64,000 bases of DNA, from assembly GCA_017620015.1 (NCBI GenBank), contig JAFZRE010000015.1, positions 1 through 64,000 on the forward strand, read 5' to 3'. This document shows positions 26,668 to 36,200 of the stretch, in pieces. Position 1 is the first letter of the stretch. Every line of letters starts with the position of its first letter. The notes under the pieces were generated by a model that saw nothing but the letters and a program-made list of their open reading frames with translations, was not told where the DNA came from and did not search any database. Source of the stretch: Bacteroidales bacterium (GTDB lineage: Bacteria > Bacteroidota > Bacteroidia > Bacteroidales > ML635J-15). A program made the translations under genes and the position numbers.

Positions 26668-26950
26668 TTTACGATTGACGAATTACGATTTACGATTGAA
26701 CAGACAAGATGCAATGAGGCTAACAGGCTAACAGACTTACAGTCTTATTGGCTGATAGTCCTGCAGTCTCATAGGCGAACAGACGCGAAGTCTATAACCA
26801 TTAAATCGTTGAACTTTAAACTGTTGAACCTTGAACTTTAAATTTTAGAATCTTCAAACAACATCAAACAACCATAAACAACATCAAACCATTTCAAATA
26901 TAGGAGACGTTGCACGCAACGTTTCTACAAATTATCAAATCTTCAAATCC
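26668..26950. repeat. intergenic repeat tract between ribF and the 149-aa protein
   Basis: The 344-bp gap between these divergent genes is made of short degenerate repeats: a TTACGA/TTTACG block, GGCTAACAGGCTAACAG units, and GTTGAACTTTAAAC-like and CATCAAACAACCATAAAC-like units. The segment 26676-26735 recurs at 49328-49390. No gene is supported here. Confidence 0.6.
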
Positions 26951-26969
26951 CACATTCCCCAAACTTTGA

Positions 26970-26977
26970 TATTTTTG
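26970..26977 (+). promoter_or_regulatory. -7 element (TATTTTTG) of the 149-aa protein gene
   Basis: The box ends only 4 bases before ATG 26982. The mRNA would be nearly leaderless, or translation begins at the next ATG (26991). Confidence 0.4.
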
Positions 26978-26981
26978 CGAC

Positions 26982-27431
26982 ATGGAAGAAATGCAGATTG
27001 AATACCAGAAACTGACCATTGAGAAGGAAACATCCGAACTAATGGCAAAGCTGCCGAACCGCATTTTCATAAACGGACGGCTTGTTGGCATTATGCAACA
27101 GAAGAAAGTTTCGGTAATGATTCCCAAAGGCAAATACAGCATTATGATACAAAGCCCCATACCCTTCCTATATGCCACCGATGAAGTCGAAATTGAGCGA
27201 AATGTAGAAAATGTAGTTGCATTTAAGAATCGTGAACGCATCTGGGACATACTTTTCACAATAGACCTTGTGCTATGGATTGCAGGTTTCTTTGTCACCT
27301 TGCCCGCACCGTGGGACTTGGTTTATGAAATCGCCACAAACACCTTCCTGGCAGTATGGCTTATATACGAGTTCTGCATACGCAAGAAATACTATTGGAT
27401 AAGGCAATACAAGAAGATGATAAAGGAATAA
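26982..27431 (+). CDS. small membrane protein of unknown function
   Basis: I do not recognise this 149-aa protein. The N-terminal 85 residues look like a small soluble beta domain (RIFINGRLVGIMQQKKVSVM, then PKGKYSIMIQSP) of the kind seen in proteins with a PEGA-like sandwich. Two hydrophobic segments follow at about 87-107 and 110-128, then a basic tail. The alternative start at 26991 would remove three residues. The last 20 codons and the downstream DNA are tandemly duplicated at 27506-27643, outside the frame. Confidence 0.65.
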   Translation: MEEMQIEYQKLTIEKETSELMAKLPNRIFINGRLVGIMQQKKVSVMIPKGKYSIMIQSPIPFLYATDEVEIERNVENVVAFKNRERIWDILFTIDLVLWIAGFFVTLPAPWDLVYEIATNTFLAVWLIYEFCIRKKYYWIRQYKKMIKE

Positions 27432-27643
27432 ATATTCTTAGATATTGTCGCAGGCTGGAGCCTACATATTGCTAAGTCGTAGGCAAGAGCCTACGACTAA
27501 TTGTTGAGTTTTGTATACGCAAGAAATACATAGGATAAGGCAATAGAAGAAGATGATAAAGAAATAAAAATTCTTAGATATTGTCGCAGACTGGAGCCTA
27601 CATATTGCTAAGTCGTAGGCAAGAGCCTACGACGAACTGTTGA
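27369..27643. repeat. tandem duplication of gene 3' end plus flanking DNA (137-bp unit)
   Basis: The segment 27369-27505 (last 20 codons of the 149-aa gene, its stop and the following CTACATATTGCTAAGTCG and AGGCAAGAGCCTACGA blocks) recurs at 27506-27643 with scattered changes. GTCGTAGGCAAGAGCC units continue to 27775. The rest of the 520-bp gap up to 27951 holds a terminator hairpin and an ATTGTCAATTATCCATT repeat, but no gene. Confidence 0.75.
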
Positions 27644-27795
27644 GGTCAAGCCTACGATTGAATCATTATGGCTTTTATTATACTAAAACACAAACGACAG
27701 TTTTTCAAGGCAAGAGCCTTGTATTACTACGTCGTAGGCAAGAGCCTACGACGAACTGTTGAGCCTACGACGAACTATTGAAAAGATAATAAAGG

Positions 27796-27830
27796 AATAA
27801 AAAAAATAGCGGTGCTATTTTGCGCCGCTA
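27796..27830 (-). terminator. candidate terminator of the giant type B cargo gene
   Basis: A TAGCGG/CCGCTA hairpin (27830-27825 with 27812-27807) is followed by more than eight Ts on the minus strand, about 120 bp past the stop codon. A related hairpin lies at 56991-57018. Confidence 0.55.
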
Positions 27831-27951
27831 CAATTATGATTTCATGATTTTTGACAGCACCTCAGCAGAGCATAAAACATCGGTTGTTTTGTTCTGCCTT
27901 CGGTTTGCGCAAAAATTGTCAATTGTCAATTATCCATTATTAATTCAAAAT

Positions 27952-30900
27952 CTACCTTATCAGCATTATGGTTCCCTGCCTATTGTGGATTACACCGTTC
28001 CAATCTTCGAACGAGCAGAACCACTGGTACAGACCCGGAGGACAAACTGCATCGCCCTGAATCTTGTTACCCATATCGGTTCCGTCCCATGCGCCTATGC
28101 CGCAGGAAGAACAAGTTGCTGTCGGATCATATACGTCGGTACTAAATACCAATGCTCCCCAACGGTCGTATATTGAAAGCGAGAAGTTGTTGCGAGTTAT
28201 ACCGTTACCGCAAACCCTGAAGCAATCGTTCATCTGGTCGCCATTTGGTGTGAACGATGTCGGAGCATAGAATGCAAACTCGTTCTGGATGGTTACGTTA
28301 CGGATAGAAGTATCGCGGCAATAGAGGTCTGATTCTGCAACCAGCATTACCTCGAATTCACCGATTCGCCTATAGGTGTGACGCGGATTCTCGAACAAAG
28401 AGCTGTCGTTGTCGCCAAAGAACCAGTAGTAACGTTCTGCACCCGTAGAATAGTTGATAAACTCAATTTCTGAATCCAACATACCGGTCATCTGCGGATC
28501 GGTCTCGAACATTGCCTTAGGCTTCGGATATACAGTAATCAAGTTGTTGTAAGTCTTGTAGAAGTGGCATCCGAAGTTGTCGATAAGTTCAAGAGATACG
28601 CTATATGTACCATCTTCCTTGTAGATGTGAGTTGGCGAAAGTGCATCTGAGAAGCCATAGTCACCAAATTCCCACAAGGTCTGGTCGGCAGTATGGAACG
28701 GCATGAACCTTACAGCAAACGGAGCACAACCAGCAATTTCAGAAACGGTGAACAAGGTATCTGGATTCGGTCTTACGTTAATCAGTATAGAATCGGATAC
28801 TGGTGTTGTTCCGCACATATCCGACAATGTTATATGAACCATCGTGGTAGTGTCGAGCGTTATAGTAAACGGAGATGGAACTATCACGCCGTTGTCGATT
28901 GTCAGCGAATATGGACCACCATTTCCACCTTCTGCCTCAACATTGATAATTGCACCTGTACCAGGGCATATCGTATCGTAGCTTGTAGTTACAGCCCTAA
29001 TGCTCAGAGGAGGATTCAAGGTTATAGTAACAGGCTGCGACTCAGCAGTACAGTTGTTTGCATCGGTAACGGTAAGTGTGTAAGTCGAGTTGACAGTCGG
29101 AGTAACAGTAAGTATGTTCGAATACGACACTACCGAATCCTGATTTGCCCAGATGTAAGTATAGAACGGCGTTCCACCTGCCACCTGAGTAGTTATCGAA
29201 GTGGTCTGACCGTTACAGATTGTCTGGTCGTTCATCGGTAATATATATATAGGTGTAGGACCATCGACAGTTATTTCACTTTCTATACGGCAATTGTGGT
29301 CGTCGGAAACTGTTACCTCATAGGTTCCTGGCACAGCCGTTATGTTGTGGGTTGTCTGTCCATCTGGCCAGAGGTACGAATATGGAGGCACACCTCCCTG
29401 AACATTTATCAACGCCGTACCGTCGGGAGTATTGCCACAGGTTGCAGGAGTTGTCATTGTATTGGCGAACATCTGCGACGGCTGCTCGATTATGAAATAT
29501 GTATTCACATTACAGCCGATGTTATCGACAACGGTTACAGTGTATAGTCCGGCGCAAAGTCCGCGATATATGTAGTTTTCGGAACCCCATCTGTACTGGA
29601 ACGGCTGGAGACCGCCATGCATCACAATCTCGGCACTACCGTCGCACGAACCGAAGCAGGTGTTGTGGACAAGAATCATTGAGTCGATTACCATTTCGGG
29701 ACTTACGGTAATTGTAAATGTCTCGGTGTTCGACTGACAACGGTTGTTATCTGTCACATACACCGAATAAGTTGTTGTTTCGTGGAGAGTTGTTTCAAAG
29801 CTAGGTGTATTGCCTACGGATGTGCCATTGCTTGGCACCCAGTGGTATGTATATGGCATAGTACCGCCGGCAGCCGTAGCCTGCACAAACGAAACCGTAC
29901 CTTCGCAGACTGCACTATTGTTTTCGGACATTACAACCAGAGGTTCGGGCTGAGTAATGATAAACTCACGCGACAGCGAACAACCATGCTCGTCGGTTAC
30001 AGTAACACCATATTCACCAGCAGGAAGATTTCTTCTGCGAGGAGAAGCATATCCTATGTCCGACCACAAATATGTATATTCTGGAGAACCTCCCTCTATA
30101 TTTATACGAGCTTGTCCGTCAAACGAATTGTGACAAGTCAAGTTACTACTTGTAACACTTGCCACAGTAAGTTCATCAGGCTCATTAATTACGTAGTCGA
30201 ACGAAAGCTGGCAGTTGTTGGCATCGCTTAGGGTAACGCTATAGTCGCCCATGCAGAGATTTACAATAGTGTTTGATGGAGCGCTCCACGAATACGAATA
30301 CGGCAAAGTTCCGCCTGTAGCTGTTATTGTTGCCGAACCACGGCAATCGCGGAAGCAGTTATTGTCAACAGTTGTTATGTCGCCGACCAGCTTCGAGGGG
30401 GTAAATATATTTACTACGGTATCTTCCGAAACACAGCCATTTGCCTCAATGTGCAATGAAACAGAATGAGTTGCAGCTTCTGCATTGTTCCAATATATGG
30501 TATAAGGACCTGCGCCGCTGCCCGACTCAACTATACCGCCATCGAAATCCCATACGTATGTAGCATTGTTGGCAACGGCACCCGCCGAAGTCATATTGCC
30601 GAGGTAAGTGATTGTAGTTTCATCTCCAAAACATCTTACAGGCAGATAAGTGAACGTATTTGTAGGCTGCGGATAGAACTCTACTATTACATCATCGTAT
30701 GTTGAGCAGTTGTCGTAATCGCCCAAATATGCTTCTGTCCATCTGAACTTGTAGATACCCCAAGTATCAACAAAGACATTGGTAGTTGGAGAATGTTCTG
30801 CGGCGAAAGTCGCAGAACCACCATTAGGAGCAGAAACTACAGTCCAAGTACCTTCGTTTCCAGCAGGAAGCGGAGTTGCCGAAAGCATGTAGCGGTCGGT

Positions 30901-32604
30901 GCAGACATGAGCATCAAGGCCAGCATAAGGAGTCGGCTGAATACAGCAGTTCGGATCGTCATGAGCACGGACAGTTACATATAATGTCGTATCATAGGTG
31001 CAGCCGAAATTATCGGTTGCATAAAATATATATTCGTGCTGACCAGGTTCTGTTGGCGTTGCCGTAGTGCTTGCTTGCAATTCCTGGAAAATAGCCTGAC
31101 CGTCCCAAGTCAATGCCTGAGATGTTTCCGATTCATCAAATTCGGTCTGGTACTGGATAATGTTGTCACCAGCAGGAATCATGTGGTCGGCGAAGTGCAA
31201 CTCAACCGAGAATACGGTTCCATCGTCAGAACCGAGGTGGTCCTGAATGTTGATACACCACTCACCGTTTACAGGGCATCCTACAAGACTTGTCCAGTTG
31301 CCGATTGGCCTATAGTCGCCAGCAGGAATGTATGGATGATTGGTATATGTATATCCTACAGTGTTTGTATATGTATATGTTGGAGGATTGGCAGCAGTAG
31401 CCTCAATTGTCTGAGTTGCATCATGATTCCAACAGTAATGATATGGAACACCTTGAATACAAGCATCATTACCTTCGTCAACAGGCTCTCCAAGGAATTC
31501 CCACGAGCAGTTACTGCTATTATATCCGTTGAACAAGTCCATTCTGTTTCCCGAAGGACAAGTAATCCATACTTCAAGGTCGCCAATGTATGAATGTTCA
31601 ATTTCCATACATATCGACTCGATATCGCTTGCGCTCTGGATTGTCTGACCTGGTGCAAATGCATTGTGCTCGAAACACATAGTCTGAGTATAGTTCGTAA
31701 CGTCCTCGAAGCAGTGCTCCTCGATAATTGCTTCCGGAATCTGCATTACCCAAGGATCCGGCTGATGAACCTGACCTTCGAGCAGAGCAACATCGCCAGG
31801 ACATATTTCTGGTGTAACGGTAGTTCCAGTAAATGTTGGCGGCAAGGATATTTCCACGAGGAAAGATTCGGGATAAAGGTAAGTACAGCCGTTAATGTCG
31901 GTAGCTGAAAGGTTTATGTAGTATGCACCCGGCTCGATGTCGGCATCAAGTGAGTTGGCGCCAACGCCACCATACTCGTGACGACCATTTACATCCACCC
32001 AGCTCCAAGTCCATGTAAGGTTTTCATCGGACTGGTGATAGCCGTGAGGAGCATCATTGTTCGGAAAAACGCCATGAGCCGCAATACCGAGGTCATCGTT
32101 TGAACAAGCCTCGTAACGTTCTTCGGTTGCATTCCAACGGGCAGTAATATCTGGAACCAAAGTAAAATCCTGGCATTCCATACCGCAACTTATTTCGATT
32201 GCAAAACCAGAATAGGTTACAGAACCATCGGAGTGCCATACGAAAGTTGCACAGGAAGAATTCAATGAATATGTATTCGAAAAGTTCGAGCCGCCAATAC
32301 GATTTGCAATAGTATTTCCATTAGAATTTGTACCCTCGTAAATATACAGATAGTCAAACGAAGTGCTTTCGGTATTCATCGAAACATTCAACTCCATAGG
32401 ATAACCAGTCGGCACACATACGGTAATCGTATAGTTCTCGGAATTGCCGTAGCTACCCGAAGGTCCGCCAGAGTCGTACAGAGTTGCAGAACAGCCTGTC
32501 ATAGTTACTGTAGAGCCATTTGTTGAACTATTCATTGTTATTGTCTGCTGTGCGAAAGAACCTGCAGCAAACAGGCAAAGCAACAAGCCCAATATTATCT
32601 TCAT
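27952..32604 (-). CDS. giant T9SS type B surface protein: CUB, P-domain, SprB repeats, PKD, CHU_C
   Basis: This exported protein has about 1550 aa. ATG 32604 gives a standard signal peptide (MKIILGLLLCLFAAGSFAQQ) and avoids overlap with the upstream gene. Domains, roughly: a CUB-like domain (20-140; FDYLYIYEG, ATFVWHSDGS); a proprotein-convertase P-like domain (about 280-475; DLEVWITCPSGNRM, VGCPVNGEWCINIQDH); and a series of SprB-type repeats (SWSAP, YLWSDIGY, GTYEVTVSDDHNC) to about 1190. Two PKD domains follow (LWEFGDYG, YYWFFGDNDSS), then the gliding-motility C-terminal/type B sorting domain starting FYAPTSFTPNGDQMND. By family knowledge it is secreted by T9SS to the surface as an adhesin-like or motility-associated protein. 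It is a paralogue of the protein at 33282. Confidence 0.88.
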   Translation of the reverse strand: MKIILGLLLCLFAAGSFAQQTITMNSSTNGSTVTMTGCSATLYDSGGPSGSYGNSENYTITVCVPTGYPMELNVSMNTESTSFDYLYIYEGTNSNGNTIANRIGGSNFSNTYSLNSSCATFVWHSDGSVTYSGFAIEISCGMECQDFTLVPDITARWNATEERYEACSNDDLGIAAHGVFPNNDAPHGYHQSDENLTWTWSWVDVNGRHEYGGVGANSLDADIEPGAYYINLSATDINGCTYLYPESFLVEISLPPTFTGTTVTPEICPGDVALLEGQVHQPDPWVMQIPEAIIEEHCFEDVTNYTQTMCFEHNAFAPGQTIQSASDIESICMEIEHSYIGDLEVWITCPSGNRMDLFNGYNSSNCSWEFLGEPVDEGNDACIQGVPYHYCWNHDATQTIEATAANPPTYTYTNTVGYTYTNHPYIPAGDYRPIGNWTSLVGCPVNGEWCINIQDHLGSDDGTVFSVELHFADHMIPAGDNIIQYQTEFDESETSQALTWDGQAIFQELQASTTATPTEPGQHEYIFYATDNFGCTYDTTLYVTVRAHDDPNCCIQPTPYAGLDAHVCTDRYMLSATPLPAGNEGTWTVVSAPNGGSATFAAEHSPTTNVFVDTWGIYKFRWTEAYLGDYDNCSTYDDVIVEFYPQPTNTFTYLPVRCFGDETTITYLGNMTSAGAVANNATYVWDFDGGIVESGSGAGPYTIYWNNAEAATHSVSLHIEANGCVSEDTVVNIFTPSKLVGDITTVDNNCFRDCRGSATITATGGTLPYSYSWSAPSNTIVNLCMGDYSVTLSDANNCQLSFDYVINEPDELTVASVTSSNLTCHNSFDGQARINIEGGSPEYTYLWSDIGYASPRRRNLPAGEYGVTVTDEHGCSLSREFIITQPEPLVVMSENNSAVCEGTVSFVQATAAGGTMPYTYHWVPSNGTSVGNTPSFETTLHETTTYSVYVTDNNRCQSNTETFTITVSPEMVIDSMILVHNTCFGSCDGSAEIVMHGGLQPFQYRWGSENYIYRGLCAGLYTVTVVDNIGCNVNTYFIIEQPSQMFANTMTTPATCGNTPDGTALINVQGGVPPYSYLWPDGQTTHNITAVPGTYEVTVSDDHNCRIESEITVDGPTPIYILPMNDQTICNGQTTSITTQVAGGTPFYTYIWANQDSVVSYSNILTVTPTVNSTYTLTVTDANNCTAESQPVTITLNPPLSIRAVTTSYDTICPGTGAIINVEAEGGNGGPYSLTIDNGVIVPSPFTITLDTTTMVHITLSDMCGTTPVSDSILINVRPNPDTLFTVSEIAGCAPFAVRFMPFHTADQTLWEFGDYGFSDALSPTHIYKEDGTYSVSLELIDNFGCHFYKTYNNLITVYPKPKAMFETDPQMTGMLDSEIEFINYSTGAERYYWFFGDNDSSLFENPRHTYRRIGEFEVMLVAESDLYCRDTSIRNVTIQNEFAFYAPTSFTPNGDQMNDCFRVCGNGITRNNFSLSIYDRWGALVFSTDVYDPTATCSSCGIGAWDGTDMGNKIQGDAVCPPGLYQWFCSFEDWNGVIHNRQGTIMLIR

Positions 32605-32605
32605 G

Positions 32606-33046
32606 CTACTGGTTTTCATAACGCTTCCTCCTATATTCGTTGAACAATTTTGTCAAGTCGTCGCTCGAATAGAACACTAGAATCTTTCCAGTATTTCCAA
32701 TCAGATAGACATTCGACGACTTTGCGGATATTTCGAATCCGTACTCCATTATGTTGAAAGTAGCGGCATCAAATTCTGTCACTTCCGAGCCTTCCATCTT
32801 GGTTTCCTTGTCCATATACTTCAATCTCGGATAACTCAATTCTTCCGGATTTGCAACTTCCTTGATTACATACGAATTTTCCACGAACCAGTTGATGTAT
32901 TCAAGGTCGGCAGGATGATTCTGCTGCATATCCAACAACTCCTCTTCGGAATATTTTGCATACAGACGGCTATCAATTTGCGACACCTGCGAAAATACAG
33001 TTATCGTACTGATAACCAATGCCAAAAGTAATATTATCTTCTTCAT
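32606..33046 (-). CDS. small exported protein upstream of the giant surface protein
   Basis: This 146-aa protein starts at ATG 33046, giving the signal peptide MKKIILLLALVISTITVFSQ. The mature part has a QQNHPADLEYINWFVENSY segment and a late NVYLIGNTGKILVFYS strand. I do not recognise a named family, but small exported proteins of this look often precede CHU_C/PKD proteins in Bacteroidetes. It ends 1 bp before the start codon of the giant protein, so the pair is translated from one mRNA. A promoter lies about 100 bp upstream. Confidence 0.7.
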   Translation of the reverse strand: MKKIILLLALVISTITVFSQVSQIDSRLYAKYSEEELLDMQQNHPADLEYINWFVENSYVIKEVANPEELSYPRLKYMDKETKMEGSEVTEFDAATFNIMEYGFEISAKSSNVYLIGNTGKILVFYSSDDLTKLFNEYRRKRYENQ

Positions 33047-33149
33047 AAACATAACTTTTCTATTACATTTTCTACTTGCATAACGTAAAAAATTCCTAAT
33101 GGTTGCCTTCTGCGAGCAAAAAAATTTTTCAACACTATGCAACAAAGGG

Positions 33150-33180
33150 CAAAGATAAGTCTTTTGTTCAAGATAGACAA
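33150..33180 (-). promoter_or_regulatory. promoter of the small exported protein / giant surface protein operon
   Basis: On the minus strand CTTG (about 33181-33178) and TATCTTTG (33157-33150) are about 20 bp apart, leaving a leader of about 100 nt. The adjacent stretch up to 33281 holds AGGCTGACAGGCTAAAAGG-type repeats. Confidence 0.5.
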
Positions 33181-33281
33181 GGGAATGTATGGATTTTTTT
33201 TATGGGGCTAAAAGGCTGACAGGCTAAAAGGCCAAAAGCCCAAAAAGACTTCAAGCCTTCAAGACTGTTCGCCTTCAAGAC

Positions 33282-36200
33282 TTATCTTGCCAGATTCACC
33301 ACTCCCTGCTCCCTGTGCTCTATTCCAAACACATCCTCAAACTGGCAGTACCATTGATAAACACCATTGGGTAAAACCTTGTCGCCCTTGCGCTTACTTC
33401 CAGAATCGGTGCCATCCCAAGAGCCCTCGGAACAAGCGTCACAATGTGCATTGGGGTCATACTCCGTCGTCTTAAATATCATTTCACCCCAGCGGTCATA
33501 AACCATCAACAAGAAATTGTTCTTTGAAATGCCACTTCCGCAAATTCTGAAGCAATCGTTTATGCCATCGCCATTGGGTGTGAAGGAAGTCGGAGCATAG
33601 AAGGAGAACTCATTGTAAACCATAATTCTACGCACTGTCGTATCGGTGCAATAATGCTCATTCTCGGCGACAAGCGTTACATCGTACTCACCTGCACTCT
33701 GATAAAGATGACGCGGACTTTCGAACATTGAACTATCGTTATCGCCAAAGAACCAGAAATACCTAACCGCATCAACCGACCTATTTGAGAAAAGCACCTC
33801 GGCAGAAACCGCCGAAACCGACTGAACCTCAGCATCGAACAAAGCCTTCGGATGCGGATAGGCGTGAACCATATTGGGAATAGTCCGCTCTACCCTACAA
33901 CCATATTCGTTTGTAACCGACATCGTTACATCAAAGGTACCAGCTTTCTGATAAGTGTGGACAGGAGTTGCATCTTCTGAAAAATCGTTGTCGCCAAACC
34001 GCCACAAATAATTTGCACCATTTACCTTCAATGGCGAGAATGCCACCGACAACGGAACGCAACCGCTAACACCATCTGCGACAAACAGTTCATCGGGCGA
34101 CGGATAGACATTGATTGCAATGGAATCAACAACCGACGGCGTTCCGCACATATCCGAAAGAGTAATATAGTACATCGTGGTGGTGTCGGGACGAACCGAG
34201 AATGGTGATGCAACTACCCTACCATCCTGAAGCATAAGCGTATAGGGTCCGCCATTGCCACCATCCGCCTCGACGTATATCAGAGCCTCGTCACCAGCAC
34301 AGACCGTGCCGTGATTGGTAAGAACCGATGTTATGCGCAAGTCGGGATTTATACTCACCGTAACCGGTGGCACCTGCAGCGAACAGCCCTGCGAATCGGT
34401 AATAGTCAGCGAATAAGTAGAATTTGCGGTTGGAGAAACCGTGCAGATTGAGCCGAAATATTGAGTGCCGTCGGAACCAGACCAAGCATAGTCGTAGAAT
34501 GGCGTTCCACCCGACACCTGCGTAGTCAAAGTTGCCGACTGCCCCTTGCAAATCGTAACGTTATTTATCGGCACAAACATTATTGGACCAGGTTCCTCTA
34601 TATTGATTTCCTCAGTGTATCGGCATCCGAAGTCATCGAGTACGGTAATGGTGTATGAGCCAGCCGAAGCAACAAGGGTTTCGGTTGTTGTTCCATCTGG
34701 CCAAAGATACGAATACGGAGGAGTTGCGCCCGAAACGAATACCCTGGCACTACCATCATCACCGCCATTGCAGGTTACTGGCTCCACCGATGTGGACACC
34801 ACAAAATCGTTAGGCTGAGTAATAACGAAGGTGCTAATCGCCGAACAACCAATTCTGTCGCTTACGGTTACTGCATAATAACCGCTGCAAATTCCATCGT
34901 AAACGTAATTATCTGACGGCCAACTATATTGCAAGGGAGCAAGACCTCCACTCACAACAAGTTCCGCCCTACCGTCGCAATGTCCGTAACACTTAATTTG
35001 TTGCAAAATAACGCTATCGATTGACAACCTAGGACTTACGGTCACTGTCATTGTTTGGGTTTCGCTGAGGCAGTCGTGGGCATCTCGTGCAAAAACCGAA
35101 TAATGCGTTGTTACATCAAGGCCTGTTGAAAGTCCGTTTCCTGCTTCAAAAGTTTCATCCCCAGTATTCCAGAAATAGCGGTAGGGAGAAGTTCCACCAA
35201 AGGCATTTGCATAAACAGGAGTAGGTTCGCCTTCGCACACAGCATAGTCGGAAGTAAGCTGCAACACAAGTCTTTCTGGCTGAGTTATATAGACATAAGC
35301 ACTTTGGCTACAACCGTTTACATCAGACACCACAAGCGAATATTCGCCAGCAGGCAAATTCCGCCTATCGGCAGATGCGTAACCTACGTCAGACCACATA
35401 TATTGCAATTCACCTGTTCCTCCGCCAGCATACACCGAAATAGTACCATCGTGAGAAGCATAACACGAAAGGTTGGTCGATTCAACCGACTGAATTACAA
35501 GTTCGGCAGGTTCAACAACCATAAAATTGTGTTGCACAGAACAACCGTTAGCATCGGTAATCACAAGGTTATAGTTTCCTGCACCTAGATTCAAAAGTTC
35601 GTTACCAGGAGCAGCCCACGAATACGACACAGGAAGTGTTCCACCGTGATGTGCAACAACCGCCGAACCGCCATTGCTATGATAACACGGGTCGTTAACG
35701 ACAGAAATTGAATCTATCACAAGTTTGTCGGGTACAAAAATCGACACAAGCGTATCGTTTGAAACACAGCCATTGTTGTTTACCGACAACGTAACTCCGT
35801 GAGTTCCTGATTCGCGCCACGAAACCATATGCGGACCAAGCGGAGTGGCACCATACTGCACAAAACCGCCGTCGAAGTCCCACGAAAATTCAGCATCGGC
35901 ACTCATATTTCCTGTGTAGGCAATAGAAGTTTCGCCACCAAAGCAAGAAATTGGAGTATAGGAGAATGTAGGTGTCGGCTGCTGCTGGAAATTAATAGTG
36001 ACCTCAGCGAAATCAATACAGTCTGCCTGTCCCAGATAATGCTCTGTCCAACGGAAAGTATATGAACCCCAACCATTTACCGAGACACGCGTATTAGGAG
36101 AATTAGGACTTGCAAAAGCAACGCTGTTGTTCACATTGTCACCATTGGGATATGCCACCACCGACCATTCGCCAGTGTTTCCGTTTGCCAAAGCCTGAGC

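Noticed and set aside
27432..27951. Possible insertion sequence remnant
   Set aside because: Only short direct repeats and hairpins are present; no transposase-like frame or terminal inverted repeats were found.
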